A stretch of 9,887 nucleotides of DNA from Clostridia bacterium. GTDB taxonomy: Bacteria > Bacillota > Clostridia > Oscillospirales > CAG-272. The notes below the pieces were generated by a model, which was not told where the DNA came from, did no database searches, and saw only the letters and a program-made list of their open reading frames with translations. The stretch lies in NCBI GenBank assembly GCA_017420845.1, contig JAFQOC010000582.1, positions 1 to 9,887 of the forward strand, read 5' to 3'. Shown piece after piece: positions 1 through 5,912 of this stretch. Each line of letters starts with the position of its first letter. Within the stretch, counting starts at the first letter, position 1. A program made the position numbers and the translations under genes.

Positions 1-275
1 GTGCCGCGATGCAGGGCAGTGTCGGGGTCGTACAGCGCCCGGAAGATCTGGCATGGGCTGTAGACCATGGCGGGCGGATATTCCGAAAGCCCCCAGCTTT
101 CGGGTCCGCAGCCCTCGTGGCCATGGCAGCACCCGCAGGTACCGTGGGACGAATGATTGTCAGACAGATCCTGTCGGGGCATACGCTCACCGCCGTGTGT
201 GAAATCGGGGGGAGTGTCTCGCTGTGCCCCACCGTCCGGCGGGGCTTCGTTGAGCAGGAAATTGTTTTTTTCCAT
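1..275 (-). CDS. cotJA: CotJA-like spore coat-associated protein (partial, 3' end outside window)
   Basis: The frame starts at ATG 275-273 and runs off the left edge after 91 codons. The start is set by CACGGAGGTATCAGT just upstream, with GGAGG seven bases before ATG. The visible C-terminal part (residues 67-91, PPAMVYSPCQ then LYDP and ALHRG) matches the core of the CotJA family, which normally continues with a GTIFPEL-type sequence. CotJA belongs to the inner spore coat and is usually encoded with CotJB and the manganese-catalase-like CotJC, which would lie beyond the left edge. The first 65 residues are hydrophilic and not conserved in the versions I remember. They hold a Cys/His cluster, C47-G-C49-C50-H51-G-H53-E-G-C56, that looks able to bind metal (inference). 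Family assignment is fairly sure; the role of the N-terminal extension is unknown. Confidence 0.78.
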   Translation of the reverse strand, partial: MEKNNFLLNEAPPDGGAQRDTPPDFTHGGERMPRQDLSDNHSSHGTCGCCHGHEGCGPESWGLSEYPPAMVYSPCQIFRALYDPDTALHRG

Positions 276-375
276 ACTGATACCTCCGTGATTGGTTAGA
301 CCCCCGGGGTACGGGGTGGCCATACGTTTGGAAAGCTCCGGAAGATCGTCGGAGCTCCCTCCCGGGGTCATTGGC

Positions 376-403
376 AGTATATGCGCCTATCGGTCGTCTT
401 GTG
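376..403 (-). promoter_or_regulatory. Candidate sporulation sigma (K/E-type) promoter for cotJA
   Basis: On the minus strand CACA (400-403) is followed by a 16-base spacer and CATATACT (376-383). This fits the remembered sigma-K pattern (mACm, 16, CATAnnnTa) and partly the sigma-E -10 (CATACAmT). It lies about 100 bases before the CotJA start and just past the terminator of the preceding unit, where a spore-coat promoter would be expected. The leader between (276-375) holds an inverted repeat AGCTCCG/CGGAGCT (334-340/350-356) and nothing else I recognise. Short motifs of this kind arise by chance, so this is weak. Confidence 0.22.
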
Positions 404-406
404 TCG

Positions 407-444
407 AAAAAGGCCCACCCCAAGGATACGCCCTTGGGGTGGGC
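407..444 (-). terminator. Rho-independent terminator of the ribF-dac operon
   Basis: A perfect 13-base-pair stem GCCCACCCCAAGG (413-425) pairs with CCTTGGGGTGGGC (432-444) across a 6-base loop. Read on the minus strand, the stem is followed by C and then five T (411-407). It lies 31 bases past the stop codon of the carboxypeptidase-like gene. On the plus strand the stem is followed by AAAATA, so termination is expected mainly for minus transcripts. Confidence 0.85.
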
Positions 445-475
445 AAAATATTGTAAGGATAGGATGCTCCGCGGA

Positions 476-1870
476 TCAGTAGCGTCTTCTTGACGGACGT
501 GTCCTCCGTCGGCGGACGCTGCGGAGTCCGTACCGACCTCCCGGTCCCGTACTGGAGCGGAGGTAGATCAAAAGAGCCACGATGAACAGAATGGCGGAGA
601 TGAAGAAGGGGCGGCTTGTGAGGTAGGCGCGGAAGCCCATGAGCCCCGCCAGAAAGCCGCTGGCGGCAAAATCCTCGGTGACGGTTAGGTCGGCCTTGCC
701 GACGATACGGCCCCCATAGGTGGCTGTGACCGTCCCCACCACCTGACCGGCGGTCAGGGGGGCTGTCAGCTCTCCGTTTTCCAAAATGGTGGTGAAGGTC
801 AGACCGTTGGATATATCGGCGTCGGCGGGGAGATAGACCGAAAGATCCGCGGCGGGGACCAGATCGGCCTTGGATTTGCTCACACCCGTCATCCCCACCC
901 GCAGGGTCTCCAGCACCTCACCCTTGGACAGGACGGTGCGGTATGTATAGGCACGGTTAGCCCAGGACAGGAGTCGGTTCACGTAGACGTAGGAGGGGAT
1001 CAGCTCCCCGGTGGCCACGTCCTTGCCTCGCATGGCCACGCAGAGGTTGGAAACCTCTCCTCGCTCGTAGACCGTGACCACGCACCAGCCTCCCTCGTCG
1101 GTCATACCGGCATTCATGCCCTTGCAGTAGCCGTTGAAGTAGTTCTGACTGCTGTCGGAGATGAGGTAGTTGCGGTTGGCGAAGCTGCGTGTCTCTGCAA
1201 TATTGGTTTCATCGATTGTGTAGGTGCGGACCGAGCTGATCTGCATGAACAGCTCGTTGGCGTAGGCCTCTCTGGCGATGATGGAAACGTCACGGACCGA
1301 GGTGCACATATAGGGGTCGTGGAGCCCCGTGGGATTGGTATATCGGGTGTGGATGGTGCCCAGCCGCTGAGCCTCCTTGTTCATGGCCTCCACGAAGGCG
1401 GCTACGGAGCCCTGGGACAGGCAGGCCACCACGGCGGTGGCGTCGTTGTAGCCTCCGCATACGGCGGCGTACAGAAGGTCACGGACGGTCAGGGTCTCGC
1501 CGTCGGCCAGGGGGGGATTCATGCGCCGTCCCTCCACCCCCGCCAGCATGGCGGCGGTGACCGTGACGGTCTCGTTCATCCGCTGGGACAGAGCGCGGCA
1601 GGCCAGCAGTCCCGACATAATCTTCACCGACGAGGAGGGGTAGATGGTGGTGTCTGCCTCTTTTTCAAAGAGGGTCAGGTTGTTTTCCAGGTTGATGACC
1701 AGCACGGCGCCCACGTCGGTGGTCTGGGGGGGCTCCTCCACCGCCGCCCGTATGGGGAGAAGAGGCAGGGTCGGGGCTGTGACCGTCAGCAGGAGAATCA
1801 GAAGCAGGCAAAGGCCACGCCGCCACGGACGGCGCGTACCCGAGTTGTCCCGGCGGCGTTCATCGTTCAT
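476..1870 (-). CDS. Membrane-anchored S11-family D,D-carboxypeptidase-like protein with degenerate active-site motifs
   Basis: A 464-residue protein starting at ATG 1870, with AAAGGAG nine bases upstream. It has a basic N-terminus, a hydrophobic signal segment (about 19-40) and likely cleavage after Ala42-Ala43. An S11 (DacA/DacF, low-molecular-weight PBP) domain spans about 48-310, followed by a beta-rich region (about 310-400) like the PBP5 C-terminal domain, a transmembrane helix (about 421-437) and an Arg-rich cytoplasmic tail. The SxxK nucleophile motif is intact (S80-x-x-K83, in PSSSVKI). The SxN motif reads G140-Y-N142, with Gly for Ser. The KTG motif reads N253-A-G255 inside GMNAGMTDEGGW, so its Lys and Thr are missing. 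S11 enzymes trim the terminal D-Ala from peptidoglycan pentapeptides; whether this one can is doubtful. It follows ribF by 39 bases in one operon and ends before a strong terminator. Family membership is sure; catalytic activity is not. Confidence 0.88.
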   Translation of the reverse strand: MNDERRRDNSGTRRPWRRGLCLLLILLLTVTAPTLPLLPIRAAVEEPPQTTDVGAVLVINLENNLTLFEKEADTTIYPSSSVKIMSGLLACRALSQRMNETVTVTAAMLAGVEGRRMNPPLADGETLTVRDLLYAAVCGGYNDATAVVACLSQGSVAAFVEAMNKEAQRLGTIHTRYTNPTGLHDPYMCTSVRDVSIIAREAYANELFMQISSVRTYTIDETNIAETRSFANRNYLISDSSQNYFNGYCKGMNAGMTDEGGWCVVTVYERGEVSNLCVAMRGKDVATGELIPSYVYVNRLLSWANRAYTYRTVLSKGEVLETLRVGMTGVSKSKADLVPAADLSVYLPADADISNGLTFTTILENGELTAPLTAGQVVGTVTATYGGRIVGKADLTVTEDFAASGFLAGLMGFRAYLTSRPFFISAILFIVALLIYLRSSTGPGGRYGLRSVRRRRTRPSRRRY

Positions 1871-1909
1871 GGCGGCGTGCTCCTTTCGGTGTCGGTAATG
1901 AAGGGGGAA

Positions 1910-3208
1910 TCAGATCAGCCCCCGGGATTTCACGTATGCCTCAGCGGCCTCGGCATCCCCACGGATCGCGGAGATCAGGGACTCCATATCCGCAAATCTC
2001 TTCTCATCACGGAGCTTGGTCAGAAAGTCGACCCGAATGCGGCGGCCGTAGAGATCGCCCTGCATACCAATGATGTGGGTCTCGCAGTTCACGCGTCCGT
2101 GGGCATCGGTGGTGGGACGGATGCCTACGTTGGAGACACCGGGGAAGACTCCGTAGGGGGTATGGCACAGGACGGCGTACACACCGCGGGAGGGGATGGC
2201 TCGCTCGGTGGGGAAGTACTGATTGGCGGTGGGAAAGCCTATGGTGCGGCCCAGCCGCTTGCCGTGGACCACGGCGGATTCCAGAAAATAGGGGCGCCCC
2301 AAAAGCCTCTCGGCGGTCTCCATATCTCCGTCCGAAATGCAGGTACGGATACGGGAGGAGCTGACGGTCATGCCCTCCACCGCCATCTCGGGTTGAATGA
2401 AGACGTTCTCATGGCCAAAGGCGTGGAGCAGGTGGGCGGGATTGCCCGAGGCGTTCTTGCCGAAGAAGTAGTTGAAGCCGCAGGCCACGCCCACGGCGTT
2501 GCAGGACTTTTGCAGAAGGCGGATGAAGTCCTCGGGGTTGTGGTTGCGGATATCGGGGAAGTTGCACAGACAAACGAAGTCCAGACCTGCGTCGGCGAAC
2601 AGCTTGACCTTGTCCCGCAGGGTGGTCAGGTGTCCGCGGACACGGACGGGAGAAACGCCATCCCCGCGCAGGACGAAGTCCAGGGTGGGGCGGATGAAGC
2701 AGAAGACGCCTGCCAGCACGTCCTCGCCCTGCTTTTCGGACAGGGAGCGGGCCAGCTTGACGGTTTCGTTCAGAAGGACGGCGTGGGCACGGTGTACACC
2801 GTCAAAGTTGCCCAGACCCAGCACCGAGCGGGCGGGGGGGCACTTCATGCGCCGCGAGCCCGTGCTGTGGAGATTCAGGAAGGAAAGCTGGACGCCCTCC
2901 CAGGGATCGACGGGTCTGACGGTATGGACGTAGGGCTGGATGAGGGCCTCCATGAGCCTGTCCCGACCGATACGGCGGGCCAGAGAGCGGGCAGCCCCGC
3001 AATTGGGCAAATAGGTGGGATCATCGGCGATGAGGTATCCCGCCAGTTGAGTCACGGGGTCCTGCTCGCTTGCGAGTATGATCCGCACCAGCTCCTCCAG
3101 GGCCTCGGAGGGGGTGAACTCGGGGAGCTCGGCCTCAGGGGCGGCGGAATTGGGCGCGGAGGGGGGGACGGTGGGATCATAGTGCAGAATCTTACCGCTC
3201 TTGGGCAT
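1910..3208 (-). CDS. ribF: IreB-like domain fused to bifunctional riboflavin kinase/FAD synthetase (RibF)
   Basis: A 432-residue protein starting at ATG 3208, with a strong site AAGGAGGT eight bases upstream. RibF converts riboflavin to FMN and FMN to FAD in the cytoplasm. Residues about 128-310 are the FAD synthetase: the nucleotidyltransferase motif GNFDGVHxxH (133-142), GFNYFFGK (244-251) and SSSRIR (283-288). Residues about 311-432 are the flavokinase: GKRLGRTIGFPTAN (316-329), NVGIRPT (360-366), ETHI (377-380) and GDLYG (384-388). A normal RibF is about 310 residues; this one has about 120 extra at the front. Residues 36-94 closely resemble IreB/UPF0297, including DPVTQLAGYLIADDPTYLP (50-68), the DAR-like AAR (72-74) and the closing RDRLMEALIQPYV (82-94). 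A linker of about 30 residues joins the parts. Met121 could be a separate ribF start, but no Shine-Dalgarno sequence precedes it. It is first in an operon with the S11 protein. Confidence 0.9.
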   Translation of the reverse strand: MPKSGKILHYDPTVPPSAPNSAAPEAELPEFTPSEALEELVRIILASEQDPVTQLAGYLIADDPTYLPNCGAARSLARRIGRDRLMEALIQPYVHTVRPVDPWEGVQLSFLNLHSTGSRRMKCPPARSVLGLGNFDGVHRAHAVLLNETVKLARSLSEKQGEDVLAGVFCFIRPTLDFVLRGDGVSPVRVRGHLTTLRDKVKLFADAGLDFVCLCNFPDIRNHNPEDFIRLLQKSCNAVGVACGFNYFFGKNASGNPAHLLHAFGHENVFIQPEMAVEGMTVSSSRIRTCISDGDMETAERLLGRPYFLESAVVHGKRLGRTIGFPTANQYFPTERAIPSRGVYAVLCHTPYGVFPGVSNVGIRPTTDAHGRVNCETHIIGMQGDLYGRRIRVDFLTKLRDEKRFADMESLISAIRGDAEAAEAYVKSRGLI

Positions 3209-3270
3209 ATGGGTCTACCTCCTTGTTCGGGCTACGTCCTCTCCTGCGGACGGGGACGATATCTCTCTTT

Positions 3271-3299
3271 ATTATACCCGATTCTTCGGAAAAAGGCAA
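3271..3299 (-). promoter_or_regulatory. Sigma-A promoter of the ribF-dac operon
   Basis: On the minus strand, TTGCCT (3299-3294), a 17-base spacer and TATAAT (3276-3271) stand 63 bases before the ribF start. The spacing is ideal and the -10 is consensus. No FMN riboswitch is apparent in the short leader that follows. Confidence 0.82.
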
Positions 3300-3347
3300 T
3301 AGAGTGGTTGGATTATTTACAAAAATTACATTAATTTCTAAAAAGCA

Positions 3348-3377
3348 TTCGAAATGTTTCGTAATTCGTAGTATAAT
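3348..3377 (+). promoter_or_regulatory. Possible promoter upstream of the decayed lipoprotein gene
   Basis: A consensus TATAAT at 3372-3377 has only a poor -35 (TTCGAA, 3348-3353, 18-base spacer). The ATG at 3381 begins almost at the predicted transcription start, leaving no room for a leader or ribosome binding site. The box may be a chance match or a relic of a damaged upstream region. Confidence 0.3.
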
Positions 3378-3380
3378 GGT

Positions 3381-3848
3381 ATGAGCAAGTAAGGGCTTTT
3401 GCTGTTGTTACTCCTGACAGCCTGCACCACCCAAGGTGCGCCGGGGCCGCAGGGCGAGCAGGGTATCCAAGGCGATGCCGGTGAAAATGGCGAGGATGGA
3501 AAATCCGCGTACGAGCTGGCTGTGGATCACGGATACAAGGGAACCGTTGAGGAATGGTTGGCTTCGCTCGTAGGGGAGGCCGGTACGGATGGTGGAAACG
3601 GCGAGCCCGCGTATGAGCTGGCTGTGAAAAACGGGTATACCGGAACTGAAACCGAGTGGCTTGCCTCTCTTGTCGGTAAGGACGGGGACGCCGCGGAAAA
3701 GGGCGAAGAAGGAGTTGACGGAAAAGACGGTGTTGGTATTCAAAACGTAACACTCGATACAGAGGGAAATCTTTCCCTCATTCTGACTGGCGGTACCGCT
3801 CTCAGCCTTGTGTACCATCACATCTGTTTACCGCATGCCGAGCCATAG
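3381..3848 (+). pseudogene. Decayed collagen-like lipoprotein gene, stop codon in the signal peptide
   Basis: Read from ATG 3381 the frame is M-S-K-stop(TAA 3390-3392)-G-L-L-L-L-L-L-L-T-A-C, so the expected lipoprotein signal peptide and lipobox (LTAC) are intact except for a stop at codon 4. Translation could only restart at TTG 3399, giving 149 residues that lack the basic n-region. After the lipidation Cys come Gly-x-y collagen-like triplets (about 13-34) and two copies of a repeat with a period of 34 residues, AYELAV..GY.GT..EWLASLVG (37-59 and 71-93). More Gly-rich sequence follows, then the start of a GIQNVTLDTEGNLSLILTGGT segment (113-132). Related clostridial surface lipoproteins usually continue with further domains. 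Here the frame ends in an unrelated-looking tail at TAG 3846-3848, just before a terminator. No ribosome binding site is visible. Function unknown; probably not expressed. Confidence 0.6.
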
Positions 3849-3890
3849 CAAGGCCGTGGGAGGCACTACATATTCGCGATAACTTTACAG

Positions 3891-3940
3891 AAAAGGCCGA
3901 GCCAATTGCTTCCTAAAAAGCTTTTGGCTCAGCCTTTTTT
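3891..3940 (+). terminator. Rho-independent terminator, probably bidirectional
   Basis: AAAAGGC-c-GAGCCAA (3891-3905) pairs with TTGGCTC-a-GCCTTTT (3924-3938) with one mismatch, and a small inner stem GCTT/AAGC (3908-3911/3918-3921) fills the loop. Six T (3935-3940) follow on the plus strand. The minus strand has four T inside the arm (3894-3891), so the structure can also end the converging TerY-C-like gene. Confidence 0.82.
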
Positions 3941-3949
3941 GAGTGGTTA

Positions 3950-4360
3950 TTACTGCTTCCGTCTTCCCTGGTATTTTGACGTTTTCCCCGACAGATCCCG
4001 CAGCTCACTGTTAATGACTCCGCACCGTTTGCAAACGGGGCAATGGAACTCACCTGAGGCGGTTGGGTGGCAGGACAGAGAGCCGCAGCTGCCGCAATGC
4101 ACCAGACACGCGTTTTCGCAGAAGGGGCAGGGAAGATCGTAGAACAGATCTCCGCTTATGCTGTTCAGCGACGGTGATTGGGTGGCTCCGCGACCCTGTC
4201 CCCGGAGCTTGAATTTGAGCTTTTCCATGAGCGGAGCAGGCTCGAGGGGGAGGTTTTTGATACAGTGCCAGGCGCCCGGCTGTTGCTCCTCAAAGGTGGA
4301 CAGGAAACGTTGCTTGCTTTTTCGCGAGCAGAAAACGGTTACGTCGATTCGATTCGTCAT
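3950..4360 (-). CDS. Small zinc-ribbon protein, TerY-C-like
   Basis: A 136-residue protein starting at ATG 4360, with GGAGG five bases upstream. The C-terminal half holds paired cysteines in zinc-ribbon spacing: C78-P-F-C81, C89-G-S-C92, C97 and C107-P-V-C110 (plus C85 and C113). The order CPFC, then CGSCGSLSC, then FHCPVC matches what I remember of the TerY-C metal-binding domain, found at the end of some tellurium-resistance-linked von Willebrand A proteins and also alone. The N-terminal 75 residues (starting MTNRIDVTVFCSRK) carry no von Willebrand domain and are not recognised further. It is cytoplasmic by appearance, with no signal or membrane segment. It begins 46 bases after the ASRT-family gene and is probably co-transcribed with it. 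The cellular role is unknown. The zinc ribbon is clear, the family name less so. Confidence 0.72.
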   Translation of the reverse strand: MTNRIDVTVFCSRKSKQRFLSTFEEQQPGAWHCIKNLPLEPAPLMEKLKFKLRGQGRGATQSPSLNSISGDLFYDLPCPFCENACLVHCGSCGSLSCHPTASGEFHCPVCKRCGVINSELRDLSGKTSKYQGRRKQ

Positions 4361-4406
4361 AGATTCCTCCGGGGGTGGAGATTTTCAAGGAGACGGAGTG
4401 GACAGA

Positions 4407-4763
4407 TCAGTACGCAATGGTAGTCATCAAAGCATACTCGGGCTGGGACACGTCCAGGCGGGAGATCTGCACCACGATGGGCTGGTCGGATTCCACCAGG
4501 ACGGCGTAGGGGGTGTTGCGGGGGATGGTCTGACCCTCGTCGTTGATCTGCTTATCCAGGCGGATGTGGTTGGTGCGCTCGTGCTCGCAGGTGGCGTGGA
4601 AGCCGCGGAGAGGGGGGCGGTCCTCGAAGTAGAGGGTCAGGTCGATGTGGGCGGTCTGGCCCGAGAGATTCAGCACGCAGACAGCCTCGTGGCTGACGAA
4701 TTCGCCCTTGGTGGTGTCACTCATGTAGCCGTCGGCGATGAACCAGGTCTTTTTTCCGTTCAT
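4407..4763 (-). CDS. Sensory rhodopsin transducer (ASRT) family protein
   Basis: A 118-residue protein starting at ATG 4763, with AAAGGA eight bases upstream. It is full length for the family of the Anabaena sensory rhodopsin transducer (about 125 residues). The matching landmarks are WFIADGYM (7-14), SHEAVCVLNLS (24-34), a LYFEDRPP stretch (44-51), HIRL (66-69), IPRNTPYAVLVESDQPIVVQ (80-99) and the closing A-L-M-T-T-I-A-Y. In cyanobacteria the founding member is a soluble tetrameric beta-sandwich protein that partners a rhodopsin. Most homologues occur in bacteria without rhodopsins and have been proposed to bind small molecules, perhaps sugars. No rhodopsin gene is visible here. It heads a probable two-gene unit with the zinc-ribbon protein and is transcribed divergently from prmC. 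Confidence 0.88.
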   Translation of the reverse strand: MNGKKTWFIADGYMSDTTKGEFVSHEAVCVLNLSGQTAHIDLTLYFEDRPPLRGFHATCEHERTNHIRLDKQINDEGQTIPRNTPYAVLVESDQPIVVQISRLDVSQPEYALMTTIAY

Positions 4764-4813
4764 AATGAGATTCCTTTCAAACAGTGCGTATGGAGAACGC
4801 GATTTTCCACTTC

Positions 4814-4822
4814 ATTATAGCA
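4814..4822 (-). promoter_or_regulatory. Extended -10 promoter for the ASRT gene
   Basis: The minus strand reads TGCTATAAT (4822-4814), a consensus -10 with the extended TGn element, 51 bases before the ATG. No good -35 is found at 16-18 bases (CGCCAA or GCGCCA), which is acceptable for an extended -10 promoter. Confidence 0.6.
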
Positions 4823-4886
4823 TAAAATCGGGGCTTTGGCGCCGAAAAAGCCAAGAAAAAAGGAAAGAAACCCGTTTTTTGTACGG

Positions 4887-4917
4887 TTGCACAGTTTTTC
4901 GCCTCGGATGTGTGCAA
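4887..4917. repeat. Inverted repeat in the divergent intergenic region
   Basis: TTGCACA (4887-4893) and TGTGCAA (4911-4917) are perfect 7-base inverted repeats separated by 17 bases, between the divergent ASRT and prmC promoters. Arm centres are 24 bases apart, about two helical turns, as for an operator bound by a dimer. No run of T follows, so it is not a terminator. The rest of the 260-base gap between the two genes holds the two promoters and A/T-rich sequence with nothing else I recognise. Confidence 0.35.
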
Positions 4918-4957
4918 AATCACAAATCAGACCCCGAAAAATGGTACAAAATGCCCC

Positions 4958-4986
4958 TTCCAATTTCAAGCAAAAGGTGCTATAAT
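4958..4986 (+). promoter_or_regulatory. Sigma-A promoter for prmC
   Basis: TATAAT at 4981-4986 is preceded by the extended element TG at 4978-4979, with a weak -35 TTCCAA (4958-4963) at a 17-base spacing. It lies 37 bases before the prmC start, and the ribosome binding site AAAGGAG (5012-5018) falls in between. Confidence 0.65.
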
Positions 4987-5023
4987 ATAGGGAACAAATC
5001 CCCATTCGGAGAAAGGAGCGCCC

Positions 5024-5869
5024 ATGCCGTATTCCTACAGGACCCTGACCCAAAAGCTGGCCGCCGCGGGCATTGAGGAGCCCTCGGGCGAGGCGGCGAT
5101 CCTGCTGGAGCGTTTTGCTTCGGTGGGCTACGCCACCCTCATGGCTGATCGGAACCGGGTCTACGACAGTCCCGGGCTGGAGGCCGCCGTGGGGCGGCGG
5201 CTGAACCGTGAGCCCCTGCAGTACATTCTGGGAGAATGGGATTTCTTCGGGTGCACCTTTACCGTGAGTCCCCACTGTCTCGTCCCCCGTCCCGATACCG
5301 AGGTGCTGGTGGAGACCGCTATTCATGGGCTTCCTCAAAACGCCCGGATCGTCGATCTGTGCACGGGAAGCGGCTGTATCGCCGTGGCGACCCTGGTCTG
5401 TCGTCCCGACGTGACCGCCGATGCTCTGGAGCTCTACCCCGACACCCTGGCTCTGGCTGTGGAGAACGCCGAGCGGAATCGGGTGAGTGCCCGTTTCACC
5501 CCCATTTGTGCCGATCTGCTGAATGGCGGCGTCCTCACGCTTGCTCCCCGCGCTCCCTACGACGCCATTCTGTCCAATCCTCCCTACATCCCCACCGCTG
5601 ACATACAGGATCTGTCCCCCGAGGTCAGGCAGGAGCCTGTGGCCGCTTTGGACGGTGGTGCCGACGGCTTGACCTTCTACCGCGCCATTCTCCGCGATTA
5701 TGGAGGGCTGGTTCGTCCCGGGGGGCTCATTCTGCTGGAGATCGGGTACGATCAGGGGGAGGCGCTCAGGGCGCTGGCCTCGGAGTACCTCCCCGCCGCC
5801 TCTGTGGAGATCATCCGCGATCTGGGCGGAAACAACCGCGTTGTCAAAATCACTCTTCCCGACCTGTAA
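5024..5869 (+). CDS. prmC: Release factor glutamine N5-methyltransferase PrmC (HemK)
   Basis: A 281-residue cytoplasmic SAM-dependent methyltransferase starting at ATG 5024, with AAAGGAG just upstream. PrmC methylates the glutamine of the GGQ motif in release factors RF1 and RF2, which speeds peptide release. An N-terminal helical domain (about 1-70) ends with PLQYILGEWDF (64-74). The methyltransferase domain carries VPRPDTE (87-93), the SAM-binding motif DLCTGSGCIA (111-120), acidic ADALELY (132-138) and the catalytic NPPY (185-188) that holds the target glutamine. EPVAALDGGADGL (204-216) and the C-terminal LEIGYDQG follow. The length is normal and no key residue is missing. In many bacteria prmC sits just after prfA; here it heads a unit with ddl, 43 bases downstream. 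Assignment is sure. Confidence 0.96.
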   Translation: MPYSYRTLTQKLAAAGIEEPSGEAAILLERFASVGYATLMADRNRVYDSPGLEAAVGRRLNREPLQYILGEWDFFGCTFTVSPHCLVPRPDTEVLVETAIHGLPQNARIVDLCTGSGCIAVATLVCRPDVTADALELYPDTLALAVENAERNRVSARFTPICADLLNGGVLTLAPRAPYDAILSNPPYIPTADIQDLSPEVRQEPVAALDGGADGLTFYRAILRDYGGLVRPGGLILLEIGYDQGEALRALASEYLPAASVEIIRDLGGNNRVVKITLPDL

Positions 5870-5912
5870 GCATATACTGGTGGGAACACCACACCACGAA
5901 AGGAATCTCACC

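Noticed and set aside
2846..2848. Separate ribF start at Met121
   Set aside because: The bases before this ATG contain no Shine-Dalgarno sequence and the upstream coding frame is continuous and IreB-like, so a fusion is the better reading.
1319..3334. A 671-codon open frame on the plus strand
   Set aside because: It lies antisense to the ribF and carboxypeptidase-like genes, has no recognisable domain or ribosome site, and is explained by GC-rich codon use on the other strand.
3345..3356. 12-base string GCATTCGAAATG repeated at 8129-8140
   Set aside because: Only two copies in unrelated settings; too short to interpret.
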